Shown: piece after piece, positions 7,436 to 16,413 of the stretch
How positions within the stretch are numbered: the first letter of the stretch is position 1
Layout of the letters: the number at the start of each line of letters is the position of its first letter
Source: Paenibacillus sp. MMS20-IR301
GTDB lineage: Bacteria; Bacillota; Bacilli; Paenibacillales; Paenibacillaceae
Assembly: GCF_032302195.1 (NCBI RefSeq)
Contig: NZ_CP135275.1
Span: 1-64,000 of the forward strand
Length of the DNA stretch: 64,000 nucleotides
Reading direction: 5' to 3'
Position numbers and translations under genes: made by a program
Notes under the pieces: generated by a model
The model's input: only the letters and a program-made list of their open reading frames with translations
Databases searched by the model: none
What the model was told of the DNA's origin: nothing

Positions 7436-10210
7436 ATGCACATGAACAGGAGGCCGCTCTTAGGCTTCACCGTCTGCTGGATTGCCGGAAGTGCGGCAGG
7501 CTGCTTGTTCTCCGGGCGCAGCTTGCTGCTCTATCTTGCAGGCTGTCTGCTGCTGCCTGCAATCTGGGCCGCCAGCGGCAGTATACGCTGGAGGGCGGCA
7601 GCTGTGTTCGGGCTGGCGCTGGCGGCGGCGGCTGTATATTGGGAATGGAACGAAGCGGGCAATGTGAGCCGGCTCCCGGAGCTGCTGGGGCAGCCGGCAA
7701 GCGAACTGAACGAGGCGTATGTGACAGCCGCAGGCGTTATTGTGTCCCCGGTAGAGCGGGACGGGGACCGGGTGGATTTTACCGTGAAGCTGTCACGGGC
7801 GGACCTGCACCGGCAAGGGGAAGAAGAGGGACAAGAGGCAGCATCCGCAGCAGCGGCAGTGACAGGAGCCGGGACCACAGCGGGAGCACAGGCAGGAGCA
7901 GAAACACATGCACAAGCGGCAGCTGAACTGGTTGCTGTACAGATTAAGCTCCAGGAGGAGAATGAAATCCTCGCCGCTGCGGAGTGGCAGCGCGGAGACC
8001 GGGTTGTGATCGAAGGGGAGCTGGAGCAGCCGCAGGGAGCGCGGAATTTCGGCAGCTTCGATTACCGGGCTTACCTGCTGACGCAGCAGATCCACTGGCT
8101 GCTGAAGGGCAGCGGAGCGGCCAGTGTTAAGGCCGAACCGCCGGCAGCCTTGCAGCCAGCGGTTATCCTGCGCTGGAACGACCGGGCCCGCGCAGTGCTC
8201 GGGGCAGAGATGGACCGGCTGTTCCGGGAGCCGCATGCCGGATATATGAAGGGTCTCGTGATCGGCATCCAGGAGCTCGATCCGGAGACCTTCAGGCAGT
8301 TCTCGCAGCTTGGCCTGACCCATATCCTGGCGATATCAGGGATGCATGTCGCCGTGTATGTCGGCGTAATTCTGTTCCTGCTGCGCCGCTGCCGGGTTAC
8401 CAGAGAAACGGCATTAACTATAACTCTGCTGCTGGTACCGGTCTATGTGCTGCTCTCCGGTGCCGGACCGTCTGTCGTACGCGCCGGATTGATGAGCATG
8501 ATTGCCCTGCTGGCGGCAAGGCTCAGGCTGCTGAAGGACGGCATGAATATTTTGGCTGCAGCCGCGCTCTTCATGCTGGTCTGGAACCCGTATCTGCTGC
8601 TCAGTGTCAGCTTTCAGCTGTCGTTTCTGGTTACAGCCGGACTTATGGTGTATACGCCGCTCGCTGCGCCGCTGTTCAAGCGCCTGCCCGGCTGGCTGGG
8701 CAGCACATTCTCGGTAACTCTTATCGCGCAGCTGGTGTCTTTTCCGCTGACAATTTATTATTTTAATCAATTCTCGCTGCTGTCGTTTGCGGCTAATCTG
8801 CTGCTGGTTCCCTTCATTACATTCCTGGTGCTGCCGCTGGGTACGCTGGCGCTGCTGCTTGGTCGCTTCTGGGCTGCCGGGGCGAAAGTGACCGTTCAGC
8901 TTGCCGAGCTGCTGAACAACGCCACATTTGCTGCGGTGAAGTGGGTGAACGGCTATAGCGGGGGCGTGACCATCTGGGCCGCGCCGTCCCTGCTTTGGAT
9001 CTGTCTCTACTATGGCCTGCTCTATGGTCTGTTGCTTGCACTACAGCGGAGGGCGGAAGAGGAGCTTGCCCCCCGGTATATGGAGGATGAGACCCGGCCG
9101 CTGCTTGAGCTGGAACAACCCGGCAATGACCGCCGCAAGACCGGCATTCCGGCCGGTCTTGGCAGCCTCGTCCATTCCGCCAGCAGCCCGGCCATCCCTG
9201 CAGTGGTCAAGCGCAGCGGGGCACCGCTGGCCTACATGGCATTTCCCGGGCGGGGCGCTAACCGCTGGAGCAACCGTGCAGCCCTGTTATGCTTAGCCGG
9301 TATAGCCTTTCTGCTGTACAACGGCTATAACGCAGAAGACCTGAAGGGGGCTGGCGTAATCAGCTACCTGGATATCGGCCAGGGCGACAGCATCCTGATT
9401 ACAACACCTGCGGGAGCGCATCTACTCGTTGACGGCGGCGGGACATTGAGCTTCGGCAATAAGGAAGAGTGGCGCATCCGCCGCAGCCCTTATGAGGTCG
9501 GGGCCAAGACGCTGCTGCCGCTGCTGAAGCGGCGGGGTATTCACCGGCTGGATGCGGTAATCCTCACGCATGGTGACCAGGATCATGCCGGAGGCTTGCA
9601 GGCCGTGCTGGAAGGCATGCCGGTATCCGCACTGCTCTTCAACGGCACGCTTGCAGATTCGGAGCCGTACGCTAAGCTGATGCAGACGGCGCTTGCCGCA
9701 GGCATCCGGCTGTATCCGGTGCAGCAGGGCATGGTGCTGGCACCGGATAAGGCCACACGGCTGCACTTCCTCTGGCCGGAGCAGGCGGCAGACGGGCAAG
9801 CCCTCCCGGCTGAGGTGGAGGATCAGAACCACCAGTCCGTAGTCTTCCGGCTGGAGATGAACAGCCGGAATTTCCTGTTCACCGGTGACATGGATATAGC
9901 GGCGGAGGAAGCCATCATGGACTCTGCACACCGGTCCGGAATCCGGGCGGGCCAGCCGATTGACGTCCTGAAGGCTGCGCACCATGGCAGCAAGACCGCT
10001 ACCGGCGCAGATTGGCTCTCCTTCTGGCATCCCGCCGCAGCTGTAATCTCCGCCGGTGTAAATAACCTCTACGGCCATCCGCACGGTGATGTGCTGGAAC
10101 GCCTGAAAGACAGCGGTACTGTGGTCTACCGGACTGACGGGCAAGGGGAGATTCAACTGAAGGTGCGTGAGGACGGAATCACTGTGCGGTATAAGCTCGG
10201 CACAGAATAA
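7436..10210 (+). CDS. comEC: ComEC/Rec2 competence DNA channel
   Basis: Integral membrane channel that brings single-stranded transforming DNA across the membrane. 924 residues, longer than the Bacillus protein. N-terminal membrane helices are followed by the DUF4131 soluble region (about 30-230), which contains an Ala/Gly/Glu-rich insertion near residues 120-165. The Competence (PF03772) helical domain spans about 255-560. A C-terminal metallo-beta-lactamase-like domain (about 640-890) has YLDIGQGDS, the metal motif HGDQDH and AAHHGS. Retention of those residues suggests an active nuclease-like domain. ATG 7436 and ATG 7442 are both near GGAGGGAG (7426-7433); 7442 would also be acceptable. 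The stop overlaps a possible 41-codon ORF by one base. Confidence 0.95.
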   Translation: MHMNRRPLLGFTVCWIAGSAAGCLFSGRSLLLYLAGCLLLPAIWAASGSIRWRAAAVFGLALAAAAVYWEWNEAGNVSRLPELLGQPASELNEAYVTAAGVIVSPVERDGDRVDFTVKLSRADLHRQGEEEGQEAASAAAAVTGAGTTAGAQAGAETHAQAAAELVAVQIKLQEENEILAAAEWQRGDRVVIEGELEQPQGARNFGSFDYRAYLLTQQIHWLLKGSGAASVKAEPPAALQPAVILRWNDRARAVLGAEMDRLFREPHAGYMKGLVIGIQELDPETFRQFSQLGLTHILAISGMHVAVYVGVILFLLRRCRVTRETALTITLLLVPVYVLLSGAGPSVVRAGLMSMIALLAARLRLLKDGMNILAAAALFMLVWNPYLLLSVSFQLSFLVTAGLMVYTPLAAPLFKRLPGWLGSTFSVTLIAQLVSFPLTIYYFNQFSLLSFAANLLLVPFITFLVLPLGTLALLLGRFWAAGAKVTVQLAELLNNATFAAVKWVNGYSGGVTIWAAPSLLWICLYYGLLYGLLLALQRRAEEELAPRYMEDETRPLLELEQPGNDRRKTGIPAGLGSLVHSASSPAIPAVVKRSGAPLAYMAFPGRGANRWSNRAALLCLAGIAFLLYNGYNAEDLKGAGVISYLDIGQGDSILITTPAGAHLLVDGGGTLSFGNKEEWRIRRSPYEVGAKTLLPLLKRRGIHRLDAVILTHGDQDHAGGLQAVLEGMPVSALLFNGTLADSEPYAKLMQTALAAGIRLYPVQQGMVLAPDKATRLHFLWPEQAADGQALPAEVEDQNHQSVVFRLEMNSRNFLFTGDMDIAAEEAIMDSAHRSGIRAGQPIDVLKAAHHGSKTATGADWLSFWHPAAAVISAGVNNLYGHPHGDVLERLKDSGTVVYRTDGQGEIQLKVREDGITVRYKLGTE

Positions 10211-10335
10211 TGGAGCAGATGCTGAATAACTTCCCGGATCTGACCGAGGATTTCTTCAAGCAGGGGTACGAATGGGTGGATCATTATAAGGTGAACCGGC
10301 TGCAAGGTGCTGAGAACGCTCGTATCGGTTTGTGA
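10210..10335 (+). CDS. Possible 41-residue peptide or gene remnant after comEC
   Basis: ATG 10210 overlaps the comEC stop TAA by one base (ATAATGG), an arrangement typical of translational coupling. The 41-residue product is acidic and aromatic at its start (MEQMLNNFPDLTEDFFKQGY) and ends IGL. I do not recognise it. It could be a real short coupled peptide or the 5' remnant of a longer gene, since the following 98 bp to the TetR gene hold nothing else obvious. No separate ribosome site is visible, so translation would depend on coupling. Confidence 0.4.
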   Translation: MEQMLNNFPDLTEDFFKQGYEWVDHYKVNRLQGAENARIGL

Positions 10336-10433
10336 AACGTATGGCTCCTGTAATGGCGTCACCAGAATATGCTCAGCGAAGTTGGCTTAAGTGAGAAAGA
10401 GTGAAGGGGAAAGACCAATCAATAAGGGAACTT

Positions 10434-11063
10434 TTAGCGGACGTTGCCGGAATTGCTTAAATACTGGATCAGCATGTCTACAAACCGCGTGGGCATGGAG
10501 CCCCACTCCTCAATGGGGAAGAGGCTTAATTTCTGCAGCAGGCCGATCATAGAGCTGTATATGAATTGGGCCGTCTCTACAGCCTCAATATCAGGCCGGA
10601 TGGAGCCATCTAATTTGCCGGCTTCCAGAATCTGAATAAGAAACAGCTGCTCCTTCTTCGTATTGATGAAATTAGTATACCGCTGCTTAAGCAGCTGGTT
10701 GGATTCATAAGTGTAATGCAAATCAAACAGTACGGTGAACTTGAGATGACCGGGATGCAACCTCGCATAATCAATCCAGGCTTCCGTTAATATCATGAGC
10801 TTCTCCCTGCCGCTTTGCGGGCCGGCCGTCTGGCTTTCGAGGAAGTCAGTCATTGTCTCCAGCAGCTCCATCTGCACTTCACAGATAAGTTCGTCGATAG
10901 AATGGAAATGCTTGTAGAAAGTGACCCGGCTGACCCCGGCGGCCTCGCACAGGTCCTTAATGTTGACACTCAGGAAGTTCTGGTTCATGAACAGCTCTTT
11001 ACCGGCTGTGATCAGCTCTTCCCGGTTCTTGTTCTTCAGGTTCTGGTGCCAGTTCTCAATCAT
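10434..11063 (-). CDS. TetR family transcriptional regulator
   Basis: 209 residues. The N-terminal TetR helix-turn-helix is clear (LFMNQNFLSVNIKDLCEAAG, then VSRVTFYKHF, residues 22-52). The C-terminal part is an unrecognised ligand-binding/dimerisation domain of the TetR type. It is the second gene of a leftward operon, overlapping the MFS pump gene by 8 bp, so both are co-transcribed. Two copies of the inverted repeat TTACA-N3-TGTAA at 12296-12325 in front of the pump gene are its likely operator, giving autorepression. ATG 11063 follows AAAGGA. Confidence 0.9.
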   Translation of the reverse strand: MIENWHQNLKNKNREELITAGKELFMNQNFLSVNIKDLCEAAGVSRVTFYKHFHSIDELICEVQMELLETMTDFLESQTAGPQSGREKLMILTEAWIDYARLHPGHLKFTVLFDLHYTYESNQLLKQRYTNFINTKKEQLFLIQILEAGKLDGSIRPDIEAVETAQFIYSSMIGLLQKLSLFPIEEWGSMPTRFVDMLIQYLSNSGNVR

Positions 11064-12258
11064 GGGCAGCGGTCCTTTCGTTACCGGCAGTTGTACGGTT
11101 ATTCAGCGTAATGGATACGGTAGCCAGCAGGATAACAGCCCCTAAAATGTAAGGCAAATCAATATGTTTGTCAAACAGGCTGCCGGCGAGCACCGGTCCA
11201 AGAATCGTTCCTGCGCTTGAATAGGTGTTGGCCAGGCCGGAAGCATAACCCTGCCGCTCTCCGGCTGCATCGGAGATTAAGGTATTAACGGTTGGCCGCA
11301 GGAACGAGGTAAATGTGAAGAATAGAACCGATACGGCCAGCAGATAGGCAAAATTGAATTTGAACAGCATCAGCAGCAGCATAATCCCCGCCATAATTAA
11401 CGACCAGCGGATCAGCGTGATCTCCCCGAGTAATTTAACGATTTTATCGAGCAGCCAGACCTGCACTATAATTCCGACAATAGCCCCTGCCGTAATGATA
11501 ATGGAGATGACCCCCGCATTGAAGCCGTATTTCTGCTGGACGAACAGGGCATAGACGGTCTCGTAATTAATCAGCCCAAAGGTCATGACGAGGATGAGCA
11601 GCAGATAGCGGAAATAGGAAGTGCGGAAGGAGGAGATAATTCGGTTCATGACCGGCTCACTCTTCTCCTGTTTGCGGGAAAGTTGCCTCTGCGAAGCGGG
11701 CAGCGATTCCGGCATGAAGATGGTCAGAAGCGTAGCCAGCAGCCCCAGGCCTGAAGCGAAAAAATAAGGGGCGCGGACACCAAACTGGGCAATAATTCCG
11801 CCTAGTCCCGGTCCCAGTACCATCCCCAGGTTCATAGCTGCGCTGAGATAGCCCATCCCTTTGGCCCGTGCCGCAGGAGTGGTGGTGTCGGCTACGTAAG
11901 CCATAACCGAAGGGACCATCAGCCCCAGACCCATGCCGCCGATAAAGCGGGCGATATAGAGCAGGGTGAGGGTATGGGAGAGGGCAAACAGCAGGTCGGA
12001 AATTACGGTTAACGCGAGTCCGGCCATGATCAGCCTCTTGCGGCCAAGCCGGTCGGAGAGCTGTCCGCCGATGGGCGAGAACAGAAACTGCGCTACACCG
12101 AAGGCGGCCACCAGGTAACCGGCTGCCGTACCTGCCGCGTTAAATTGCTTGAGATAGTCCGGCAGGATAGGGATGACCATCCCCTGGCCAAGCAGGGCAA
12201 TGAACAAATTTAACATTAAGATGTAGAGCGGAAACTTAATAGAATCGGATGATTTCAT
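11056..12258 (-). CDS. MFS multidrug/tetracycline-type efflux transporter
   Basis: 400-residue major facilitator with about 12 predicted membrane helices. The first 60 residues contain the drug-antiporter type pattern (GYLVAAFGVAQFLFSPIGGQ) and then the MFS loop motif LSDRLGRKRLI between helices 2 and 3. The motif-C-like GPGLGG stretch of drug/H+ antiporters is near residues 148-153. It probably exports a small hydrophobic compound in exchange for protons; the substrate is unknown. It is the first gene of an operon with the TetR regulator, whose presumed operators lie 38-67 bp upstream of the start. Confidence 0.9.
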   Translation of the reverse strand: MKSSDSIKFPLYILMLNLFIALLGQGMVIPILPDYLKQFNAAGTAAGYLVAAFGVAQFLFSPIGGQLSDRLGRKRLIMAGLALTVISDLLFALSHTLTLLYIARFIGGMGLGLMVPSVMAYVADTTTPAARAKGMGYLSAAMNLGMVLGPGLGGIIAQFGVRAPYFFASGLGLLATLLTIFMPESLPASQRQLSRKQEKSEPVMNRIISSFRTSYFRYLLLILVMTFGLINYETVYALFVQQKYGFNAGVISIIITAGAIVGIIVQVWLLDKIVKLLGEITLIRWSLIMAGIMLLLMLFKFNFAYLLAVSVLFFTFTSFLRPTVNTLISDAAGERQGYASGLANTYSSAGTILGPVLAGSLFDKHIDLPYILGAVILLATVSITLNNRTTAGNERTAAHD

Positions 12259-12295
12259 ATGTGTGCTATAGCCCCCAGAATACTTTTAATATTAG

Positions 12296-12325
12296 TTACA
12301 TCGTGTAAAGGATTACATCGTGTAA
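12296..12325 (-). promoter_or_regulatory. Tandem TetR-type operators
   Basis: Two identical 13 bp sites TTACATCGTGTAA at 12296-12308 and 12313-12325, each an inverted repeat TTACA/TGTAA around three bases, with a 17 bp centre-to-centre distance. They lie in front of the MFS-TetR operon. A 17 bp step places them about 1.6 helical turns apart. Confidence 0.7.
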
Positions 12326-12390
12326 ACAATAATATCAAAAAAAATCACGAAAAGTAAAGGGGGGGTTCTGAGATATTTTTTTCACACGCA

Positions 12391-12444
12391 ATGATAACCC
12401 GCAAGTCAGCGACACCACCACATGTCCTGCTTGCGGGCTATCAT
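12391..12444. terminator. Stem-loop between the two leftward genes
   Basis: ATGATAACCCGCAAG pairs with CTTGCGGGCTATCAT around a 24-base loop (one mismatch). It is at the 3' end of the methyltransferase gene. No clean T-run follows on the minus strand, so termination is uncertain; an RNA-stabilising hairpin is an alternative. Confidence 0.45.
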
Positions 12445-13115
12445 TAAGCTGTTACAATGCCAAGCATGAAGCCGTCATACCCCTTGCTGCCCACCGTCTG
12501 GATTGCCGTTGCCTCAATCCGCGGCTCTGCCGCCAGCAGCTCCATGAATTGCCGGATACCCTGCACACGGGCGTCTTGGCTGCCTGCCTCAATCACTTCG
12601 CCGCCGCGCACCACATTATCGGCGACAATTACGGTTCCCGGTCTGGCCAGCTTCAGCGCCCATTCCAGGTATTGCGGATTGTTCGGCTTATCGGCGTCAA
12701 TGAAGATGAAGTCAAAGGCCTCGCGGCCCTGCGAGGCAAGTGACGCCAGCGATTCCAGTGCCGGGCCTTCCAGGACTACGACTTTATCGGCCAAGCCTGC
12801 CATTCTCAGATTATCTTCAGCTACGACCGCATAATCATGCTCCAGCTCAAGAGAAACCAGTTTGCCTGTTTCCGGCAGTGCCCTGGCCAGCCAGATGGTG
12901 CTGTAGCCACCCAGTGTCCCTATCTCCAGAATGTTCGCAGCTCCGTTCATCTTAGCAAGCAGATAAATCAGCTTCCCCTGATTCGGGGCGACATCAATCT
13001 GCGGCAGCCCGGCACCCGAGTTGGCATCCAGGACAGCATCCAGCACCGGATCGTCCGCCAGCAGCTTACCGTTGATGTACAGGTCTACCTTACTCCATGT
13101 GGTTGTTTGTTCCAT
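12444..13115 (-). CDS. Class I SAM-dependent O-methyltransferase
   Basis: 223 residues of the caffeoyl-CoA/catechol O-methyltransferase family (PF01596). The SAM-binding glycine motif is ILEIGTLGGYSTIWLARAL near residue 60. The metal-site region FIFIDADKPNN and the following IVADNVVRGGEV match the family. It would methylate a hydroxyl, usually of a catechol-like substrate, in the cytoplasm; the substrate is unknown. ATG 13115 with GGAGGG upstream is preferred over the in-frame start at 13130, which overlaps that site. It is divergent from a LysR regulator, which probably controls it. Confidence 0.92.
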   Translation of the reverse strand: MEQTTTWSKVDLYINGKLLADDPVLDAVLDANSGAGLPQIDVAPNQGKLIYLLAKMNGAANILEIGTLGGYSTIWLARALPETGKLVSLELEHDYAVVAEDNLRMAGLADKVVVLEGPALESLASLASQGREAFDFIFIDADKPNNPQYLEWALKLARPGTVIVADNVVRGGEVIEAGSQDARVQGIRQFMELLAAEPRIEATAIQTVGSKGYDGFMLGIVTA

Positions 13116-13239
13116 GAGTGTTCCCTCCATTAATTTAAATTTGTATTGGTTCTGCCTCTAATATAGGATAAAATAAATCATAATTCTAATATATGTTTTT
13201 GTTGCTTATATACATTTTAATTATGAAAAGAGGCAGACA

Positions 13240-14136
13240 ATGAATATACATGCGTTAAGGTTATTCTATTATGTGGCAGAGACCGGAAGCGTCACGAAGG
13301 CAGCGGTCCGCTTGAACATCAGCCAGCCGGCGGTTACGAGCCAGATCAAGAAGTTCGAGAAGGAGCTGGGAATGCCCCTGTTCAATCCTCAAGGACGAGG
13401 CATCTCGCTGACTTCCTTTGGAGCCGAGCTGGCGAAGCAGGCCGGAAATTTCTTCACCTACGAGGAGCAGATCGAAGCCTTCGTAGAGGATTACCGCGCA
13501 GGCAGGAAGGGGAAGCTGCGGATTGCCGCTACCTATCTTCCGGCGAATTTCCTGGTTCCCGGCTGGGCAGCCAGATTCAAAGCAGGGCATCCGGAGATTG
13601 AGATGGTAATCACAACGACCAATTCCCAGTTGGCGTTCGAACAGTTAAAGCGGCATGAAGCTGATGTTGCCTTCTATGGCGGAGGAGCTGAGGAGAAGCC
13701 GGATGACATTGACTGGCTGGAGCTGTTCGAAGATGAGTTATGGTTCGTGGTTGCCCCTTCCCATCCCTATGCGAACTGTACTGTTACACTGCCGGAAATG
13801 ATGCTGGAGCCGTTCATTATGCGTGAGGAAGGCAGCTCGACGAGAGCGCGGCTGGTCTCATTATGCACGGCCTATGGCTTGAAGCCGCCGCAGGTGACGC
13901 TGCAGTTCAGCGGCTTGGGTGAAGTCATACGCTCGGTGATGTCCGGGTATGGGGCAAACTTCATTTCCTCCCTGGCAGTGCGGGAATTCGTGGAGCGGAA
14001 GCAGCTCGCCCGTGTGCGGGTAGAGGGTATCCGGCTCAAGAACAATATTGCCATCTGTACACGCAGAAATGAATCGCTGACAGCAGCATTGCAACAGTTT
14101 ATTGAAATTTGCCGCACCCCAGCGCCTGAGATGTAG
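13240..14136 (+). CDS. LysR family transcriptional regulator
   Basis: 298 residues. Residues 1-60 are the LysR winged helix-turn-helix (HALRLFYYVAETGSVTKAAV, then LNISQPAVTSQIKKFEKELG). Residues 90-290 are the periplasmic-binding-protein-like effector domain. The effector is unknown. The gene is divergent from the O-methyltransferase with a 124 bp AT-rich gap, the normal position of LysR regulators relative to their target. ATG 13240 follows AAGAGG. Confidence 0.92.
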   Translation: MNIHALRLFYYVAETGSVTKAAVRLNISQPAVTSQIKKFEKELGMPLFNPQGRGISLTSFGAELAKQAGNFFTYEEQIEAFVEDYRAGRKGKLRIAATYLPANFLVPGWAARFKAGHPEIEMVITTTNSQLAFEQLKRHEADVAFYGGGAEEKPDDIDWLELFEDELWFVVAPSHPYANCTVTLPEMMLEPFIMREEGSSTRARLVSLCTAYGLKPPQVTLQFSGLGEVIRSVMSGYGANFISSLAVREFVERKQLARVRVEGIRLKNNIAICTRRNESLTAALQQFIEICRTPAPEM

Positions 14137-14267
14137 CAGTTAATCTGTTTCTTACAAATGCGGCATATCCGCAGGCTATGATTTCTACTGGATATTACTA
14201 AATATATTGGAAAATAAAACCGATAAACCAACTATAACTACATAGGGAATGAAACTGGCCATGAAGG

Positions 14268-16394
14268 ATGCTGAAAAGGGGGATGGGGTTGTCTTCCGCA
14301 AAAATGATCTTTAGTGCAGAGGAAGCAGGACGTCTGCGGACGAAGATCGGACAGGTGAGCCAGGACACCAACCGGCTGTATCTGCAATTCAGAGGTCAAG
14401 CCGGCAGCTGGAGCGGGCTCCCGCTGGGCTCCTATCTGCTGCAGGCCCAGGTGCTCATTAATGAGCTGACCACGGAAGCGGAAAAGCTGGAGGACCTGAT
14501 ACGCATTGCAGTTCAAGGAGTCCAGAAGGTACAGGAGGAGAACAAGCGGCAGGCGGATCAGCTGACGCAGCAGTTCACTGCACTTGGCGGGCTGCTTAGC
14601 CGGCTGGGCGGAAGCCCAATAACCGGAAGAGCGGCTTTTCCGGCCTCTGCCCTGACCGCAGTTATGAAGCTGATTACCAGCGTAGCAACGATATCAGGCA
14701 AGGATGAGCTTAGCCGCGATCCGGCAATGCAGAAGCTGGAGGTGACTTTGAAGGCGTCGACGTTTGGCAGCATAGACTGGTTTACCGCACAATTGAAACT
14801 GACTGGGATCTGCGAAGCTCGGAATCAGATTGCCAAAGCGCAGACGGCTTACTCGGTCTACCAGGCGTTCGGCAACAAGGCGCAGATGGCGGCTGTACAT
14901 CAATCGGCGGAAGAGGCCCGCAAGAAGCTGATCTCCCTTGGTGTGAACAAGCTGCTGGCGGAGCCGGGAAAAGATTGGAGCAGCTGCTTCAGGCAACCGG
15001 CGGTGAAAGCTTGTGAATATGATCCGTCGGTCACAGCCGCCAGCATTCCCTTGCTGCAGGATGAATCGTATTTGCTGCTGCTGCGGATGGCGATGGAGCC
15101 GGGCATTCAAGGCCAGTGGGCGAAGAGTCAGCTGCCGGCCAAAAGGCTGGAGGTTCAGCTGGCAGAGGCTGCGAAAATTGCGGAGGCACAGGCCGCAGCC
15201 GAGCAGCAGCTGGCAGGTCCGCCGGTGAAGCTGCCGGATGGAACGGTCATCACGGCAAAAAACAAAGAGAATGAGACAACCTTGGCCTATTTCATGGACA
15301 AGATATATGACCCGGATGCCCAGCTCACCCCGATGTATACCATGTACCTCGGATGGCTGGAAGACACGTATGGGATGACAGCATGGCGGAAGAAAGTTGT
15401 ACAGGCAGATGCGGTCGCGGTAGCCTTTACCGAGTCGCTGCTTAAAGAGACGGTTATGGGCGCTGTAGACACGGCGAAGTTCGCCTTTCGTCTGGTCGTA
15501 GACCCTGAGCAAACCACGCAGGAAGTGCTGGACCAGGCGAATTACCTGATCAGCCATCCGGAGGTACTGGTGGAAGCGGCGAAGACGGTGTACCATAACT
15601 TTGAGGAAGGGACACCGGAGGAACGGGCAGCGATGCTGGGAGCAACGGCTTCTGTCCTGCTGCCGGGAGTCTCGGTAACGAAGAGCGGCAAGTTAGGACA
15701 GGTCATGGATGGTGTGCAGGGGCTGGCGTATAAAGCGCTGGCCGGAGTCAAGGACCTGGGTAAGGTTCTGCAGAACAGCGAGAAATTCCCGGGCTTGAAT
15801 CCATTCTTAACGACACCGGAAGGGTTCACCTTCAGCGCTGGGAAGCACATCCCGGATACGGATCCGCTGCTCAAGAATCCGGTGCAGGAGCATCGTCTGA
15901 GTGAGATGGACGGGCTGGGGGACGGGAAGGCCGGGAAGATTGAGGGTGCGGGAGAAGTTGGCAAGTATGATACAAAGATTAAATGGGGGATAAATGATAT
16001 TAATGCACGACCATATGGGAAGGGATTCTTTGGAGAAAGAATACCCCAAAGTAATCCAAGAGTAGATGGCTACGAATTGAAGATAAATCCTAATAACGAA
16101 AGTTACTATCTTCCCCATCCTAATGGAGGTTACGTTCAGTTTGAAAATCTTGTAGTTGATGTGCTTCAAGATGGAAAGCTTATCATGAAGCCAAAATCAT
16201 TCTATCATGTAGATGACTTGCCGGAATTCGCAAAGGCAAAGGTATTGCAGGAGGCATTAAGACAACAAGTTTCAGCACTGGCGGCAGGTTATAAGGTTGA
16301 ATGGCTTGTCTCTGATGCTGAAGCTGTGGAACAATTGACAAATTTATTTGGATCAAAGAATATCGATATAGTTGTTAGATATTTTCCTGAGTAA
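14268..16394 (+). CDS. Polymorphic-toxin-like protein with C-terminal nuclease-type domain
   Basis: 708 residues. The N-terminus (about 15-100) is helical and carries a W-S-G tripeptide between two helices (AGSWSGLPLGSYLLQAQVLI), like WXG100/LXG substrates of type VII secretion; no T7SS gene is in the window. A long helical middle part (100-480) follows. Residues 480-565 are a linker region. The last 145 residues (KIKWGINDINARPYGKGFFG to RYFPE) resemble restriction-endonuclease-fold toxin domains of the Tox-REase group, with a conserved-looking VDVLQDGKLIMKPKS stretch and an EWLVSD tail; the exact subfamily is uncertain. Base composition drops from GC-rich to AT-rich at about 15960, at the toxin boundary. 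The start is uncertain: ATG 14268, TTG 14289 (after AAGGGGGA) or ATG 14304. Confidence 0.7.
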   Translation: MLKRGMGLSSAKMIFSAEEAGRLRTKIGQVSQDTNRLYLQFRGQAGSWSGLPLGSYLLQAQVLINELTTEAEKLEDLIRIAVQGVQKVQEENKRQADQLTQQFTALGGLLSRLGGSPITGRAAFPASALTAVMKLITSVATISGKDELSRDPAMQKLEVTLKASTFGSIDWFTAQLKLTGICEARNQIAKAQTAYSVYQAFGNKAQMAAVHQSAEEARKKLISLGVNKLLAEPGKDWSSCFRQPAVKACEYDPSVTAASIPLLQDESYLLLLRMAMEPGIQGQWAKSQLPAKRLEVQLAEAAKIAEAQAAAEQQLAGPPVKLPDGTVITAKNKENETTLAYFMDKIYDPDAQLTPMYTMYLGWLEDTYGMTAWRKKVVQADAVAVAFTESLLKETVMGAVDTAKFAFRLVVDPEQTTQEVLDQANYLISHPEVLVEAAKTVYHNFEEGTPEERAAMLGATASVLLPGVSVTKSGKLGQVMDGVQGLAYKALAGVKDLGKVLQNSEKFPGLNPFLTTPEGFTFSAGKHIPDTDPLLKNPVQEHRLSEMDGLGDGKAGKIEGAGEVGKYDTKIKWGINDINARPYGKGFFGERIPQSNPRVDGYELKINPNNESYYLPHPNGGYVQFENLVVDVLQDGKLIMKPKSFYHVDDLPEFAKAKVLQEALRQQVSALAAGYKVEWLVSDAEAVEQLTNLFGSKNIDIVVRYFPE

Positions 16395-16413
16395 AGGTGG
16401 CCAGGTGTAGCAG

